Shown here in pieces: positions 11,065 through 23,350 of a stretch of DNA of 64,000 nucleotides (position 1 is its first letter; every line of letters begins with the position of its first letter). The notes below the pieces were generated by a model that did not search any database, was not told the origin of the DNA, and saw only the letters and a list, made by a program, of their open reading frames with translations. Source of the stretch: Tetraselmis striata (lineage: Eukaryota > Chlorophyta > Chlorodendrophyceae > Chlorodendrales > Chlorodendraceae). The stretch covers positions 62,001-126,000 of the forward strand of contig VCJN01001948.1 in the NCBI GenBank assembly GCA_006384855.1. Direction: 5' to 3'. Position numbers and translations under genes: made by a program.

Positions 11065-13600
11065 ATGTGGACGCCGAGGCGCGCCTCTAGCTCCTCCATG
11101 ACCGCGTCGCCAAGGCGGAGTCCGCTGTTTAGGCGCACTTCGCGACGACCGCCGCCTCCGTCCACGCCGCCAACCAGCCATCCCCGGCGCGAGGCGCTGC
11201 TCCCGCGGCCACTCCGGCAGTCTCAGCCCCCGCCAAGCGTGGTCCGGACGATAAGGCGTTCGTCGAGGCCGTCAAGGCACCGAAAAGGTACTAGCTGGAG
11301 CACCCACTTTTGGACGGACGCCTACGGCACCATTCACGCCCGCCACTACACCTACGAGGCCTCGATTATGCAAGCCGAGGTCGGCGGCGCCCTACGCGCC
11401 CTCACCCCGCCATCCGTTCGTGATCTCGTTAAACGTCTCACCAAATACCCGATCCCAGATGCCGCGTTTGACATTCAGGCCGACAAGGCCGCCATGACGT
11501 TGGACATGCGCGTGCCGTACCAACAACTCAAGTATAAGCACGTGACGGCTGGGGCCTCATGCATGCGCAACGAGTATCTCCGCTGCATGGTGGGCGCCGG
11601 CGTCGGGGCATTCGGCGGTCCGCGCCATTTCGGGGGGCGCCCCAATGTACCTCCAAAGTCGCGATTCACCCCGAGGTGGATGCATAATGAGTGCGTCGCG
11701 ATTCATCCCGAGGTGGATGAGTGGGACAAGACGTTTGGAGGTCACAGACACAGGGCGCGCTTCGACGCCGACGATGGATACTTGGTGGGCCTGCCGGAGC
11801 ACGTTTAGCCGGCTCTTCACGCCTTCCGCACGTCCATCAAGGCGTCCGTGGGGCGTGAGGTGCGCTTCGACAAGATGCACGCGTACAACGCGGACATAGA
11901 GGCCGCGCGGCTTGAGGCCCCCGCCGACATTAAGTGGCCCGAGCAGGATGGCCACCACGGCATCCCGGCTGATTCTCAACGTGCCGCTCGGATCGCCAGG
12001 GTATGTGCGTGGCTGCCTGTATGCGCGGCAATGCGGAGGAGATGCAAGAGGAGGTGGACATCAGCCTTAGCAAGATCATATTTGCTGCCAAGCCCATCCG
12101 TCGGTACACCTACGCCCTGCATCACCACGCATGGGCTTTGCTCAAGCATCGCATGCAACGCAAGGCGGGTACTGGCTCCACAACTGCCCCCGTCCGAGGA
12201 AGAGTCCTTCGCGGAGGCGGTGGGTGCCTTCGTCCTCACCGCGGTCGAGCGGGTGCTAGGGGTCTCTTTTGACCCCTCCACGTGCAGCACCGACACCAAT
12301 CCGGTGGTCACAGATTTCCTGGCGGAGCTTTTCCTCGACCATGACCCCACGGTAGCAGAGGTGGCTACTGTGAGCGAGGATGCAGTGGCCAAGGCGCGCA
12401 GCATGCTGCACCTCCCCACTCGGTGGAAGGGCGCTGGCTTCCGCCGCATGGCTAGTGTTCGTGATGCCGCCTTCATCGGCTGCATGCACGACATCCTCCC
12501 GAGGTTCCTCACTAGGAACTCCGACACCAACACCCCCACCCTTCGTTACTTTGACCCACACTTTGGTTACTTGAGTCCATACTTGGCCAAGGCAGCTTCA
12601 ACGCAACTGCTTCCGCCCGCCAGTATGAGCATTTCCTCAACGATGTTCGTGGGTCGGCCAGCTACGCCGCGGTGGTGCGCGAGGCATTGGGCCGCCCCCA
12701 AGCGGCTACTTTTGGCCACCTCATCGATGCGGATGCCCGCGTGATGAAACGGGAGGCGAAGGCGGAGGCGGGATCGCATAAAGATCTCACGACATTCCTT
12801 GACCATGCCAACAACTCTCTACTTCAAAATGAGGTGTGCACTCTCCCTATCACATGCCGGGAACGGCTCTTGTTCGGCAAGCTCGACGCGGAGTCGGGCA
12901 TGTGGACAGTGGCCATCCCCACCGCGCGGACGGTCGTGACTCCGTATGCTGAGCTGCGGTAGGGTCGCTCCCGGGTACTTCTTTCTTCTTTCTGCTTAGC
13001 CCATGCATGGCCAAAGTGGTTGGGGGCCAAATCATTCGGCCCTCAACATACCACAACCCTTCGACCTCTATGACGACGCGCTCATGAACCTCCCGGCACC
13101 TGGAGACGCCCAATGGCGTGTCCAGCACGATGCCATCGCTGACGCATGTTCATCATCTCGGTATCGTTGTACGCCGGGAGATGGATGACATGTTCCAACA
13201 GGCAGTGCCCCTCGGCAACACCGTACCCATGGATGAACTCAAGGACATAGTGCCGGACGCAGAGCTCTCCCTTCCGGCGCTCAACGTCGTGACCGGGAGC
13301 TGTGATCCCCGGAGCTTGAAGTCCACGCTGCTGGCGTTCAAGACTATGCGGTACGGGGTCAAGTACACTGCAGTGCCCCGGGCCACGCATGTGGATCGGT
13401 TTGAGCGCTCCATGTTGGGCGACATACAACGGGGGTTGGCAGCGCGGGATGCGGCGTGGCACAGCACGGAGCCCGGACAGAAGGGTCCTCTTCGAGACAT
13501 CATGGACATGTCGGAGTACACGTACGGGCAAGCATGGTCTTCGGCACAGCGGGTGAGGTGAGCAAGGGGGTGCGCCGCACTGTCCGCACTGTCGCATGCT
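11065..13600 (+). pseudogene. Decayed non-LTR retroelement ORF (RT C-terminus and endonuclease-like region)
   Basis: Three frames carry successive parts of one ancestral protein. 11290-12600 ends with RSMLHLPTRWKGAGFRRMAS, resembling the post-RT 'LP.R.GGLG' block. 12640-12960 contains LDAESGMWTVAIPTARTVVT, resembling the '..WL.A.P' block. 13060-13560 holds GDAQWRVQHDAIADA...GIVVRRE followed by LSLPALNVVTGSCDPRSLKS, resembling the RHN.....P.D endonuclease-like tail. A Cys-His string (CPHCRMLGHESGC) follows near 13590. Multiple frameshifts and stops make it non-functional. Assignment to R2-like or Dualen-like elements is by pattern only. Confidence 0.55.
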
Positions 13601-13679
13601 TGGCCACGAATCGGGGTGCCCGCTCATCGCGGGGCACTCGGTGCACCACCCGGGCTCACCATGAAGCCTTACTCGCAAG

Positions 13680-13972
13680 AGATTTCATTTGGGTTCTGAG
13701 CTTGGTGGCGGCTCGAGAGCGTGCTCGCTGCCTCATCCGACGGCGCAGATTCGTCCGCCATCCCCTTGCCGAAGTTGCACAGCACGTCCGTCGATCACCC
13801 TCGCCGGTATTCACCGGTGCGAATATGCAGTGACGACTACTAAGCTCTCATGGCCCGGCCGATCTCGAGCCGCCGACTCATACATATATTCATAGTTACT
13901 CGCTCTACCACTGAGCGTAGAAGTTCCGTCCCGGGTATGAGTGAGACCGACCAAGGAACTCGTGCAATAAGC
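13680..13972. other. Short spacer before the retroelement
   Basis: Nothing recognisable between the LINE remnant and the A1 repeat at 13973. Confidence 0.4.
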
Positions 13973-14321
13973 TTTATTTCATCGACTTCGGAGCTGTGGT
14001 GATAGTGGCGGCGGAATAATGTTTTTGGAAGGGGCGGCACGGCCGCGCGCGTCGCGCTCTTCCCGCTTTACATGCGGAGATACGAATAATTTAACTAATT
14101 ATGGTAACGCCTCCTGACAGCTGCAGCAACGGCTGAACCATCGGAAGAAGCGTTGCCCCCCGACGGGCACATAACCGCAGGAGTGACGGAAGAGGAAAAG
14201 CAAGCGACACTAGGTCAGGGTGTAGTTGGCCGCGGGGGTCGTAGGACGAGCCTCGGCTATCCCACTATTGATAGTTAGGAGGCCTGCAAGATCCGGCTCA
14301 GTTCCGGCTTTTTAATCGCTC
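13973..14321 (+). repeat. Retroelement repeat A1
   Basis: Shares CGACTTCGGAGCTGTGG, GCGGAATAATGTTTTTGGAA and GCAAGATCCGGCTCAGTT with A2 (20363-20698) and, reversed, with 47455-47795. Confidence 0.85.
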
Positions 14322-14381
14322 AGATACCCACAAGACTACCGTCTCACCTCCACCGTCCTCACACCACTATCTGACCTCATC

Positions 14382-14851
14382 ATGGCACCCAGCCCGAGTC
14401 GTTTATCTGGGGCCGAGGGGGACGCTCACCTCGGAACCCCAGCAGCGCTAGTGGCTAAGCTGCGTCGTGTGGGAAAGGACGGACGCATTGCGATAGATTG
14501 GTTGCTTCGTCTGCTAAGCGCGTTGCCGAAGTACACAAGGACCTATTCCTGGACAAGAAGGACGACGGCAGTAAAGAGCTGACCATGTTGGCCCGTCATC
14601 TTTCGGGCCGAGAGCAGCTAATGGCGCCGAGCTCAGCTGACCATCATACTTGCTATGCCACGCCGTACGACAGCCTATTGATGCGTATTTCGGGCAACGG
14701 CCTGCCGCCAGATCGGTGCGGCTCACCGCAGAAAGGATGGCAAGCGTTGCCCGCAAACCCCGCCGGGTATCTCTCCGCACCGTGGCAACCACAAGGCCCA
14801 ACACGGTCTACAGTTTCTGGCGAAGGACGTGAATGGTCCGGCCCCTCATAG
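14382..14851 (+). pseudogene. gag-like remnant of the retroelement
   Basis: ATG 14382 lies 60 bp after A1. The reading starts MAPSPSRLSGAEGDAHLG and shifts frame near 14500 into KRVAEVHKDLFLDKKDDGSK and LTMLARHLSGREQL. Its place just after the left repeat and its helical, charged composition fit a gag. It is broken by at least one frameshift. Confidence 0.5.
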
Positions 14852-17337
14852 ACCGGTTGCGATTTGCTGCATTTGCGACCGGATGAGCACATGGAGATTG
14901 ATTTCCCGGAGGAAGTGGTACCATGCGAGTTTTGTGCCACTGGTGCTGTCAAGTCGTGTTGTTCGGTAGATGCTCGAAGACTTCACGTTGCTCACGGATA
15001 TGCATTTCAAGAACGCATGCTCGGTGTGCTACGACAATCGCTTGGAATAGGGCCTCCTACTCGAACGAGGGCTGAACGAACGACACCGAGCCAGTGGGAC
15101 CAAGGTCTGTATTACGACCACCGGTGCATGAGCCTTTCTTCCGCAACCCGCAACATATGCCGCCAGCTCCGGGTGGACCGCCGACGTCTACAAACAACCA
15201 ACAACATCAGCATCATGCACCCTCGGCAAGATAATAACCGTCTCGGGGTGTCAGCGCCGTGAAGTGGGAACGAGCATCACTATCGGCGGTTAGTAATGGA
15301 ACTAGGGCAAGGGATCGCTACCCGGATGGAGGATGTCGAGCAGTCTTTGGCGGGTCTTAAGGGCTCCGCGCCGGTCCCGGCACTGTACTCACCAATGAAC
15401 GCCAATTTTGCCGGAGCTCCGTTACCTTACGGCACCGCCATGCGTCCCGCGCCCGGGCGTCAGGTGATGTACGTCACTGACCTTAACCAAGGTACGTCCG
15501 TCCGCCACCCAGCAGCCGTTAGACGACCGTAAGTAATTCCGCGGGCGAACTGCTCTCGGATTATTTGGAATTCATTGGAGCTTAGGCCAATACCGATCCG
15601 GTGGGCCGGCCCATTTCTTGCATTACTTGCCCTTGCATTACTTGCATTCTAGTTATCCACTTATCCGATGGAAATCGATTACACGGCTCGTGGTCAAGAT
15701 GAAAAAAGTCCGGCCTTACTGGAGCTTCTGAGCCACAGCCGCGCAAACGTCACTAGCCACCGTCACCAACTCGAGACTTACTGGTGCAACCTGCTAGTGT
15801 ATCACGCGCTCGGTTCATAAGCGTGCGCAGTGTGGCGTGGTTCGACGCATCTATCCCGCTGGTGGCGCGTCGCCGTGAGGGAGCGGTGCGCGTCGTGGTT
15901 TGACTGAGATTGCTCTACATCACCAAGTTGGCGCTCGAGGAGGGCCGAGCGCGACCGGGTCAGGAGCTATCGCGAGACACTATTTTTCGTTATCTATGCA
16001 ACATGCACGATCACGATTTTGACCAGCAGGCGGACGCTACGTTCGGGCCACATGGCGTTTTCCTGCAGCATGCCGTCATGCGTCAAATGCAGACGTTCGA
16101 TGCACGTGTGGCGCCACACTTCTACGACGGCTCAACCCCTTTCCCCGACGCAACATCAACGCGTTGTGGATCGAGCCGCGTGCTGGGCCGGGCCCGTCCG
16201 GTGCTGGTGGCGGCCTAAGCGGTGGAGCATGCGGCAGCGGAGGGGATGGCGGGCCGCCACAGCCCCCCCGCAAGCCGTGATCTCTGTGCGGCTCCGAACA
16301 GCACAACGCACTACGTAAGCATCCCGCCAACTTACCCATCACCCGGCGATGCCTTCGTTGTGGGGCCAAGCACGCCCGTGTTGGTCGCCTGAAGACAGAG
16401 TGCGTTTCGCCCCCCATACCCGGCCACCCGAGGGCGGCGCCGATCAAGGAATGACGGAGAAGGGGGCTCTCCGACCCCTCCGTGTCGTCTTTGATGTTAG
16501 TTATCGTTGACTGCTTCGACGAGGAGACACGCTACCGCTTCCTCTTCACCATAGCTGTCCTGGCTATGACCACACTAGCGGCAAGAGGGTGCGACAAGCG
16601 GGCGGGCGACTGTCGCCGATTGGGGCTGACCCATGCCCGGCTTACCAACGGCTGGCTTATGTGCAGTTAGCGTTGACGATGGGGTTGTGTAACACTGACA
16701 TTACATCGTACTCTTCGGTGTAGCATGAGGACATGACGCGGCTAACCATTTGCAACGCGAATGTTTGCCGACGGCGCTTTATGACGGGAAGTACCGACAC
16801 CCAGCGGCACTATATTGAACTAGCAGGCGCGAGGGGGCATGACATGCCGGCCATGCTTACACTTTACGTACCACCGCGCGCATCGTGGGAATGGGCGGCG
16901 TGGTACGAAGCACAACCGGGGATATTATACTCGGTATACGATATTCATCAGCCCGGGATGCGGGTCAAAGTGGAGGCTTTACTAGCATCGGATAACGTCC
17001 CCGCGGGGTTGAAAAAGGCGTTGCAATATGGGTACTCTTAACGGTGGTAGTCCGGGCGACCGCCGAAGCCGCAGAAGAAGAATTACCTATCTTGCCAAGA
17101 CGAAGGTGGCGCTGCTGCGGGAGCCGAGGTGGACCGGCGGCACGACTAGGGATATGTTCAAGTCCCTTTGTTGCACGTCCCATGGACAATTAGCGCGATC
17201 GCATGCGTATGCATTATCAAACATGACCCGTATAAGGTTCGAAATGTGTTCTATTTCCTTCGGTGTTAAATGAATCCGAATATCGCGCGACATGCGTGCA
17301 AGTTAGACCTCCTTTCCGATGTATACACTCCAAGGCA

Positions 17338-18160
17338 TTCAGCAGTTTGATTCGTTTGCGAAGTTTGACCTCACGGACGCATTCTATTGTTGGCCATTTA
17401 TGCCTGCGACGCCGACTACATGGGGTTCAAACATCCGGTGACCGGCGCGAGTATTTCCGATATCGTTTCGCCATGATGGGCGTCGCGTCGTCACCGGCTT
17501 TGCAACAGATTTGAGCGCGAGTAACTGGCAATATATTTTCTTCGCTGAGGGCTTGAAATATTGTCGCCCGGACACCCCTACCTGCTTGAGGCCGACGTAC
17601 TACTATTTGAAGCTGCGCCTGCTAGGGGCGTACTTAGACGATTTCCTGCTTAAACTCTGCCGAACGCTTTCGCGGTGGCAACAGCGGATTGATGTTTTAC
17701 TCCGTGCTTTTGGTCCTCGAGAATTACGGCTTCCCCGTGAAGAACGTAAAAACCGAGTGGCCGAACACACGAATGGAATATACCGGCGTCATCATCGATT
17801 CCGCGCGAGGCGAGATGTATGTCACCGCTTCGCGGGCGGCCGAGTGGACTGCGGCGGTCCAACCCGTCTACGGCTCAGCCCTAGCTGCAAGAGCGGTACC
17901 ACGGGGGTGTTTGGTCATCGGAATAATGCAGCGGTGATGTGCCGTTCTACCCCGAGGGCAGGCATACTTGATGGAGTTATACGCAGCGCGAGGCACGCTC
18001 CTCACCATCCCGGCGTCGAGCCCGACGGACGAATGGGACCCGGACGACCTGTGCCGCGTCGGCGACCCCGCCATCACGGAATTGCGTTGGTGGTTGGTCC
18101 TGCTACACCGCGGGTGTGCGGCGTAGTCTGATCGAGGCGTGCAGCCCGAGGACGTGGTAC
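17338..18160 (+). pseudogene. Reverse transcriptase / RNase H remnant
   Basis: Successive frames give the RT blocks in order: FAKFDLTDAFYCWPFMP (block with the first catalytic Asp), YFRYRFAMMGVASSPALQQI, LGAYLDDFLL (catalytic YxDD), then VLENYGFPVKNVKTEWPNTR and MEYTGVIIDS (the 'FLG..ID' block). Near 18060 DPAITELRWWLVLLHRG resembles the 'ELRWW...L' start of the RNase H region of DIRS-order elements. At least three frame changes disrupt it, so it is inactive. Confidence 0.75.
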
Positions 18161-20163
18161 TCGCGCGACCGTTCCAATGGGGCGATGATGGCAAGAATAC
18201 GCTCTAAGACAAGTCAGTTTTACGTATACTGTCGGACGGTGCGGAATTATGACAACCATTGCCCGAGACCTTACCTGAACCGAAGGTATCGGGGTGCTGT
18301 AGCCATTTCATACGTGCGTATCGTACGTGCAGTTTGAGAGCTGGAGCAGCGGGTCAGCCAGTCAGCGCACGCTGCGAATGGACGAGGCTGGGGTAATTGG
18401 CGGACAATCTGGAAGCACAACGCATGAGGATGTCATCTAAGGAAACTTATGAGGTATCGCTGGCCATTTTTCATTAGTTTTGCAGGGCCAGAAGGTGTGT
18501 CACAGCGACAGTAGGACTGCTGCGAACATTTATTGCACACTGCATTTGTGACTTAAAACACCAGCCTACAACGGTAGGAGCTCGAATAGTCGCTATCAGT
18601 GACTGGCATGGGCACCAACATCGGTCGCTGTCACGTGCCGGCTGGTCGCTGAGAAACCCTTGCCATGAGGCGGCGGTCAAAGAAAAGGTGGTGGGCAAGC
18701 GGGCTGCGCGAAAGCCCGGCCACAGCCCACGGCTAGCACTTGCCTTGGGCGAATTCCGCAGTATCGACAGGCGGGGATTCGACCTCGGCCGGTAGTCATA
18801 TGGTTTCCACCAACAACTATGCCTAGTGTTTCTAAATCTAGAGGTTGCCTGCGGAGGGCGGGGCTGCAGCGTAGCTTTGGATTAACTATCATATTCTCCA
18901 GATGGGGTCCATACCATTTGCACCAGCCCCACATGATTGTGCAAATCTGTAGAGATGCGCACTCCTCACATCCCTACATTCGCATCTGCGTAAATGTCGA
19001 TAAAAATGTGGAAAGTGGCAAGAGGCGTTTGCTTATATTCCAAACCACATCGCATCATCAACGATCCAACCGGTGCCGCTGCTAGAACAATAACTGAAGG
19101 TATTCCGGCCCCCGACGCGCGGTTACTTGCTCACAACACCGACTACACCAGGGTTGAGGCCGGCTATATTTCTGGCAAGCCTTATTATATGATGAATTTT
19201 CAGTAGCAAGCATATGTCCGGGCGTATCCTGACGCCACAACCCGCACCGCGGACTTGGCACCGGTTTCAGACCATATTTAGGCCAAAAGTCGCTCGCCAC
19301 TTGGTTGTGGAACGCATACAGGAAGAGTCGGCGGTTGATCGCGGATGTGGGCCAATGGGCCCGCAGAGAATATGCGATGGATGCGTATTTTCGAACAGCT
19401 GATGTAGCGCAGATTATGTTGCCGATTCGTAATTTGGAATTACAAGCCATCATTAAAGGCTGTGTCGCACAGCGCGCGACATGCGCACTATGATTACCTC
19501 GTTCCGTCGTGCCGAGAACGAGCGTGCGGCATGTGCCTACACGGACGCGTTTCACCGGTGGAATATCTTCTTCACTTATGACGCTCCGCTGTACGCAGCG
19601 CGTACACGCCCGCGTGCTCCGTATGACCTGCGGAGGGTAACTTTGGGGGGGGCGCCCCGCCAACCACCATGCAACAGCATTGGGAGAGCTCAATGGACGG
19701 TTCATGGCGCTCCTCAATCTAGCTTCCCGGCAGGCGGTGACGCCGTCCGAGCCGTAGTAGAGCTCCAGCGGCGGGTGGAAGGGCAGGTCGGCGGGGATGT
19801 TGTTGTGCAAGCCGGCCGTCAGCCTGCGCGCCGGAAGGGGGCAGGGAAGGCGTCCAGAAGGGCCATGTCATCCTCAAGATGAGCTACGCCCAGCAACCGC
19901 ACCGCAAGAAGTTGTGACGCCCTCCCATGCCGTGCGCCGTCATTACCGACCTCGTCGACGACCTTACCGCCCTTCCCACGTCTACCACATATTACGGCAA
20001 CATCTTTCGCGAGCTTGGACCGCACCGCGTCGCCGCTGATGACGCTATGTAATTCGCAGCTGCGTACACGTCGACGTACAATTGGTCCATCTAGCGGGTG
20101 TTACAACGGGCGCCGCCCGTTATCTACGGCGTAACCTAAAAGTATGTGAGTGGAGGGAGTCAA

Positions 20164-20321
20164 GTCTAAGGTATAGGCTGCTCTTCGATAATAGTGAATA
20201 TCGATGAAGCTAGAGCCGGCACCACCTTAGACTGACTAAAACTAGTGTGCGACAGGGGCCACTTAGAGCAAACACTGTAATGTAATGTGTTTACATCTCA
20301 ATTGAGTGTGGCCCAGCCCCC
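20164..20321 (+). repeat. Retroelement repeat B1
   Basis: Matches B2 (20751-20922): both contain TAAGGTAT.GGCTGCT, the stretch around CAGGGGCCACTT and ACTGTAAT, and end in GTGTGGC..CCAGCCCC. It runs into a 27-base poly-C at 20323-20349. Confidence 0.85.
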
Positions 20322-20362
20322 AGCCCCCCCCCCCCCCCCCCCCCCCCCAAAAAAGTCTATCT

Positions 20363-20698
20363 GTATTTCGTCGACTTCGGAGCTGTGGCGGCGGAATAAT
20401 GTTTTTGGAAGGGGCGGCACGGCCGCGCGTGTCGCCCTCTCCGCTTTACGTGCGGCGTTACGAATAATTTAAGTGATTATGGTAACGCCACCCGATAGCT
20501 GTTGCGGCAGCTGAACCAGCTGTAGAAGCGATGCCCTCCGAGGGGCACACAACCGCAAGAGTGACGGAAGAGGAAGACCAAGCGACAATAGGTCAGGGTG
20601 TAGTGGGCCGCGGGTGGTAGGAGCCTTGGCCATCCCATTGCAAATAGTTAGGACTTAGGTCTGCAAGATCCGGCTCAGTTACGGCTTTCTAATCGCTC
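20363..20698 (+). repeat. Retroelement repeat A2
   Basis: Second copy of A1 in the same orientation, diverged by substitutions and short indels. Confidence 0.85.
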
Positions 20699-20750
20699 CC
20701 GCCCACCTCGCCCTACGCGAATCAAGACAGAGGAGTAGGACTCGGGTCAC

Positions 20751-20922
20751 TCTTAAGGTATTGGCTGCTATTCGATAGTACAACTGAATATCGATATCGC
20801 TGGAGCCGCACCTCAGACCGGATAAAACTACTGTGCGGCAGGGGCCACTTCGAGCAGACACTGTAATATACTGTGTTTTTAAGTCTCAAATTCTCAATTC
20901 AGTGTGGCGCCCAGCCCCTCCA
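20751..20922 (+). repeat. Retroelement repeat B2, right end of element
   Basis: Second copy of B1; it ends CAGCCCCTCCAAAAAA. The third copy near 47800 shows the same CAGCCCCTCCAAAAA end, so this is probably the true element terminus. Confidence 0.8.
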
Positions 20923-21273
20923 AAAAACCCTGTAGTGTTCACCAAACCCATATACCGTCAAGCGCAGTAGTAGTTTATAATAACGTACGGTACCCTTGCG
21001 GTACCGTACTGCTGGTGTGAATTACACAAAAGCCAGTACTTGTACTGTACTAATACGCACGGACAGTGGCTGCATGCCGCGCCGGAGTAATATGCGCAAT
21101 ACTGTACAGGGTTTCCTGATCGTCCATCCCGTCACCTCCCCTTGACCCTGATGCCGGGCTTGCTCAACCCAGCCCACCACCACGCGCTCCCCTGCGACGC
21201 CAGCTGCCGCCCGGATTCTGGACGGGAATCCCCCCCCCCCCCCCCTCCGAGGCTGGGCTGACCGGGGCTGCAG
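20923..21273. other. Spacer and probable intron 5' of the ARM-repeat gene
   Basis: Contains a perfect 10-bp inverted repeat (GTACGGTACC, CTTGC, GGTACCGTAC; about 20987-21011) and a poly-C run (21232-21245) that probably belongs to an intron ending at 21273. No upstream exon was recognised. Confidence 0.4.
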
Positions 21274-22457
21274 AGGGGAGCGCTGTCGCGGAGCGGCCGG
21301 ACGTCATGGCGAAGAACGCGGGCTTCCTATTGGGCTGCCTGCTGGGCACGGAGGAGGGCGCCAAGGCCCTGGCCCCGCACGCGGCAGCCATGGGCCTGTG
21401 GAATCTATGCCTACAGGCGGAGGGGCGCGCCGCAATCGAGGAGGCCGGTGAGGTGCTGCCGGCGGTGGTGGACATCGTGCAGAGGGGGGGTGGCGCCGAG
21501 GCTCTGACGCCGTGCATCGGTTGCCTGGAAGCCATGTCGCGCAGCGTGAACGAGGACGTGAAGGGCGCTATCTTCAAGACGGTGCCCACGCTCGTGGCGC
21601 GCTTCGAGACGCACTCCAAGGCGCACTCGCGCGCGGAGACGGCGGCGATATATGGCTTGCTGGGCAACCTGGCCGCCGACCGCGCGCCGCGCGCGCTGGC
21701 GATTGCGGACCGGATGCTCAAGCCCGACAATCTGCGCGCGCTGCGGAACTGGGTGGAGCACGACCTGCAGGCGGCGGCGGTGGCATTTATGGAGGGGCTG
21801 TCCACGGTGCCGGAACTGCACGACCGGCTGGTGGAGTACCTGGACGTCGGGCTGGCGGTGCAGGTGATGTGCTCCAAGGCCAGCAAGATCGGCGCGCACG
21901 CCGCGTTGGGCTACCTCGGCAACCTTGCCACCCGCGGCGAGGCGCGCTACAAGACGGAGGTGCATGACCGGCTGACCAGCGACGGCGTGGAGGGCATCGT
22001 GCGGCTGGCCAAGGTGGGGCCGGAGAGGGCGCGCTGCCGCGTGGCCGCCGTGATGTGGCCCATCGTGAAGGAGCCGGCCGCGGTGCGCGTGTTCCGCGCC
22101 GCGGTGCCGCCGCTCGTGCCGCTGCTGCGCAGCGAGGACGACGCGACTGTGGCGACGGTCACGGCCACGCTGTGGTTCATGACCTACGACGACGAGGTGT
22201 GCAAGGCCATCGGCGCCGCAGGCGGCGTGCCGGCGCTCGTCAAGCACGCGACCTCCAAGAACGACAAGGTCCGGATGCACACCACTGGCATCCTGCGCAA
22301 CATGTCCCAGGAGGAGAGCCTGCTGGCGGAGATGGCGGCCGCCGGCTGCCCTGCGCACCTGCTCAACGTCTGGAAGCCCGTCAGCTGCCCGCCAGTCACG
22401 CTTCCCACAGGGCCCGACCCAAACAGCTTTCCCGCCGTGCCGCTCTATATGCTGTAG
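21274..22457 (+). CDS. Armadillo-repeat protein, probably 5'-incomplete
   Basis: One long exon encodes tandem helical repeats of ARM type, for example ETAAIYGLLGNLAADRAPRA, AHAALGYLGNLATRGEA and VRMHTTGILRNMSQEES, to TAG at 22455. Translation could start at ATG 21306 (383 aa). The frame stays open back to a good acceptor (CTGCAG at 21273, preceded by poly-C), with two bases left over, so an upstream exon is likely. ARM proteins are scaffolds for protein binding; the partner and family cannot be told from the repeats. The retroelement ends only 350 bp upstream, so the 5' exons may have been separated or lost by that insertion. No catalytic motif or membrane segment is seen. Confidence 0.8.
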
Positions 22458-23350
22458 CGCTGGTAGAGCCCCTGGGCTGAGACATGCCATGGGGAGGCGC
22501 CCATTGAAATAAAAGCGCAACAATGGCCTGCATGAGGCGGCTGCCCAGGCCACCAACAGGGCAGCGGCTTGATCATGACACAAAGGCAGCTCTTGGCCGT
22601 AGTAATGCCACAGGTCTGTGTTGGAGCAATTGCGAACCTGCCACAGCGCCCTGCACTCACTGGCGGAGTGCATGTGCAGACAACTATTCAAGCCTCCCAG
22701 ACGAAATCTTAGTAGGGCATGGTGATCCGTCCGCACACGAGGCGTTGCACTCCTTATCACACCTACCGTGTTGTGGGCCGATTCCGTATTCTCCTTTCAG
22801 CCGGCTCAATGGTCAGAGCCCTGACGTGGGCTCATCATGCCGCACTGCAAGCCCCGCTCCCCACTCCGCCACCTGTACTCCCCAGCTCACATGCCCCGGC
22901 ACCTCCCCCAACCCCACCATGCACCATGGGGCCCTAGAGAGGTCTGTTCCTTTCGCAGCTGCCCTCACGCGCACAGCGCAACGCTTAGCATCCGTATCCT
23001 CTGGGTCGCATACACCGCACCTTTCCCCTACTTCGCCACACCTACATGCCGCGGTAGACCTCTCCGTGTCTTGGAAAAGGGTGGAGAAAAGGGGAGGGGG
23101 GGGGGGGGGGGGGCAACAAGTGGGCGCTGCTTGCCGCATGCGGACACCTCAAATCTCCATCGAAAAGCTGCCGGGACTGTGGACTGCCCATGCTAAGAGC
23201 GCCACCACCGTCTCAATTGCCTGGACTGGCTTCCAATTAGCCGCTGCCGCGAGTCGCCGCCTTACATGTTGCATAATGACACCATTGGGAGTGCAGCTAT
23301 GGGAGGCAAAAGGAAGGAAGGCCTTGATATTGGGGGGGGGGGATGCCGGC
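22458..23350. other. Convergent intergenic spacer
   Basis: Lies between the 3' ends of the ARM gene (plus) and UROD (minus). It contains GAAATAAAAG at 22506, which could serve polyadenylation, and a poly-G run at 23096-23113. No gene is seen. Confidence 0.5.

Larger units (their letters stand above)
13973..20922 (+). mobile_element. Decayed PAT/Kangaroo-type (DIRS-order) retroelement
   Basis: A ~6.95-kb unit with split direct repeats: A1 (13973-14321), an internal region, B1 (20164-20321), A2 (20363-20698) and B2 (20751-20922). That A1...B1-A2-B2 order is the hallmark of PAT and Kangaroo elements. Inside are a gag-like remnant just after A1 and an RT/RNase H of the YLDD type, all with frameshifts and stops. 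I could not find a tyrosine recombinase with the HxxR motif inside it, so that part is lost or unrecognisable. The A and B copies differ by indels and many substitutions, indicating an old insertion. A third, rearranged copy of the right end is at 46141-47848 in reverse orientation. Confidence 0.75.

Noticed and set aside
21411..22760. 449-codon open frame on the minus strand
   Set aside because: Antisense shadow of the GC-rich ARM-repeat exon; the plus-strand frame shows real repeat periodicity and family motifs.
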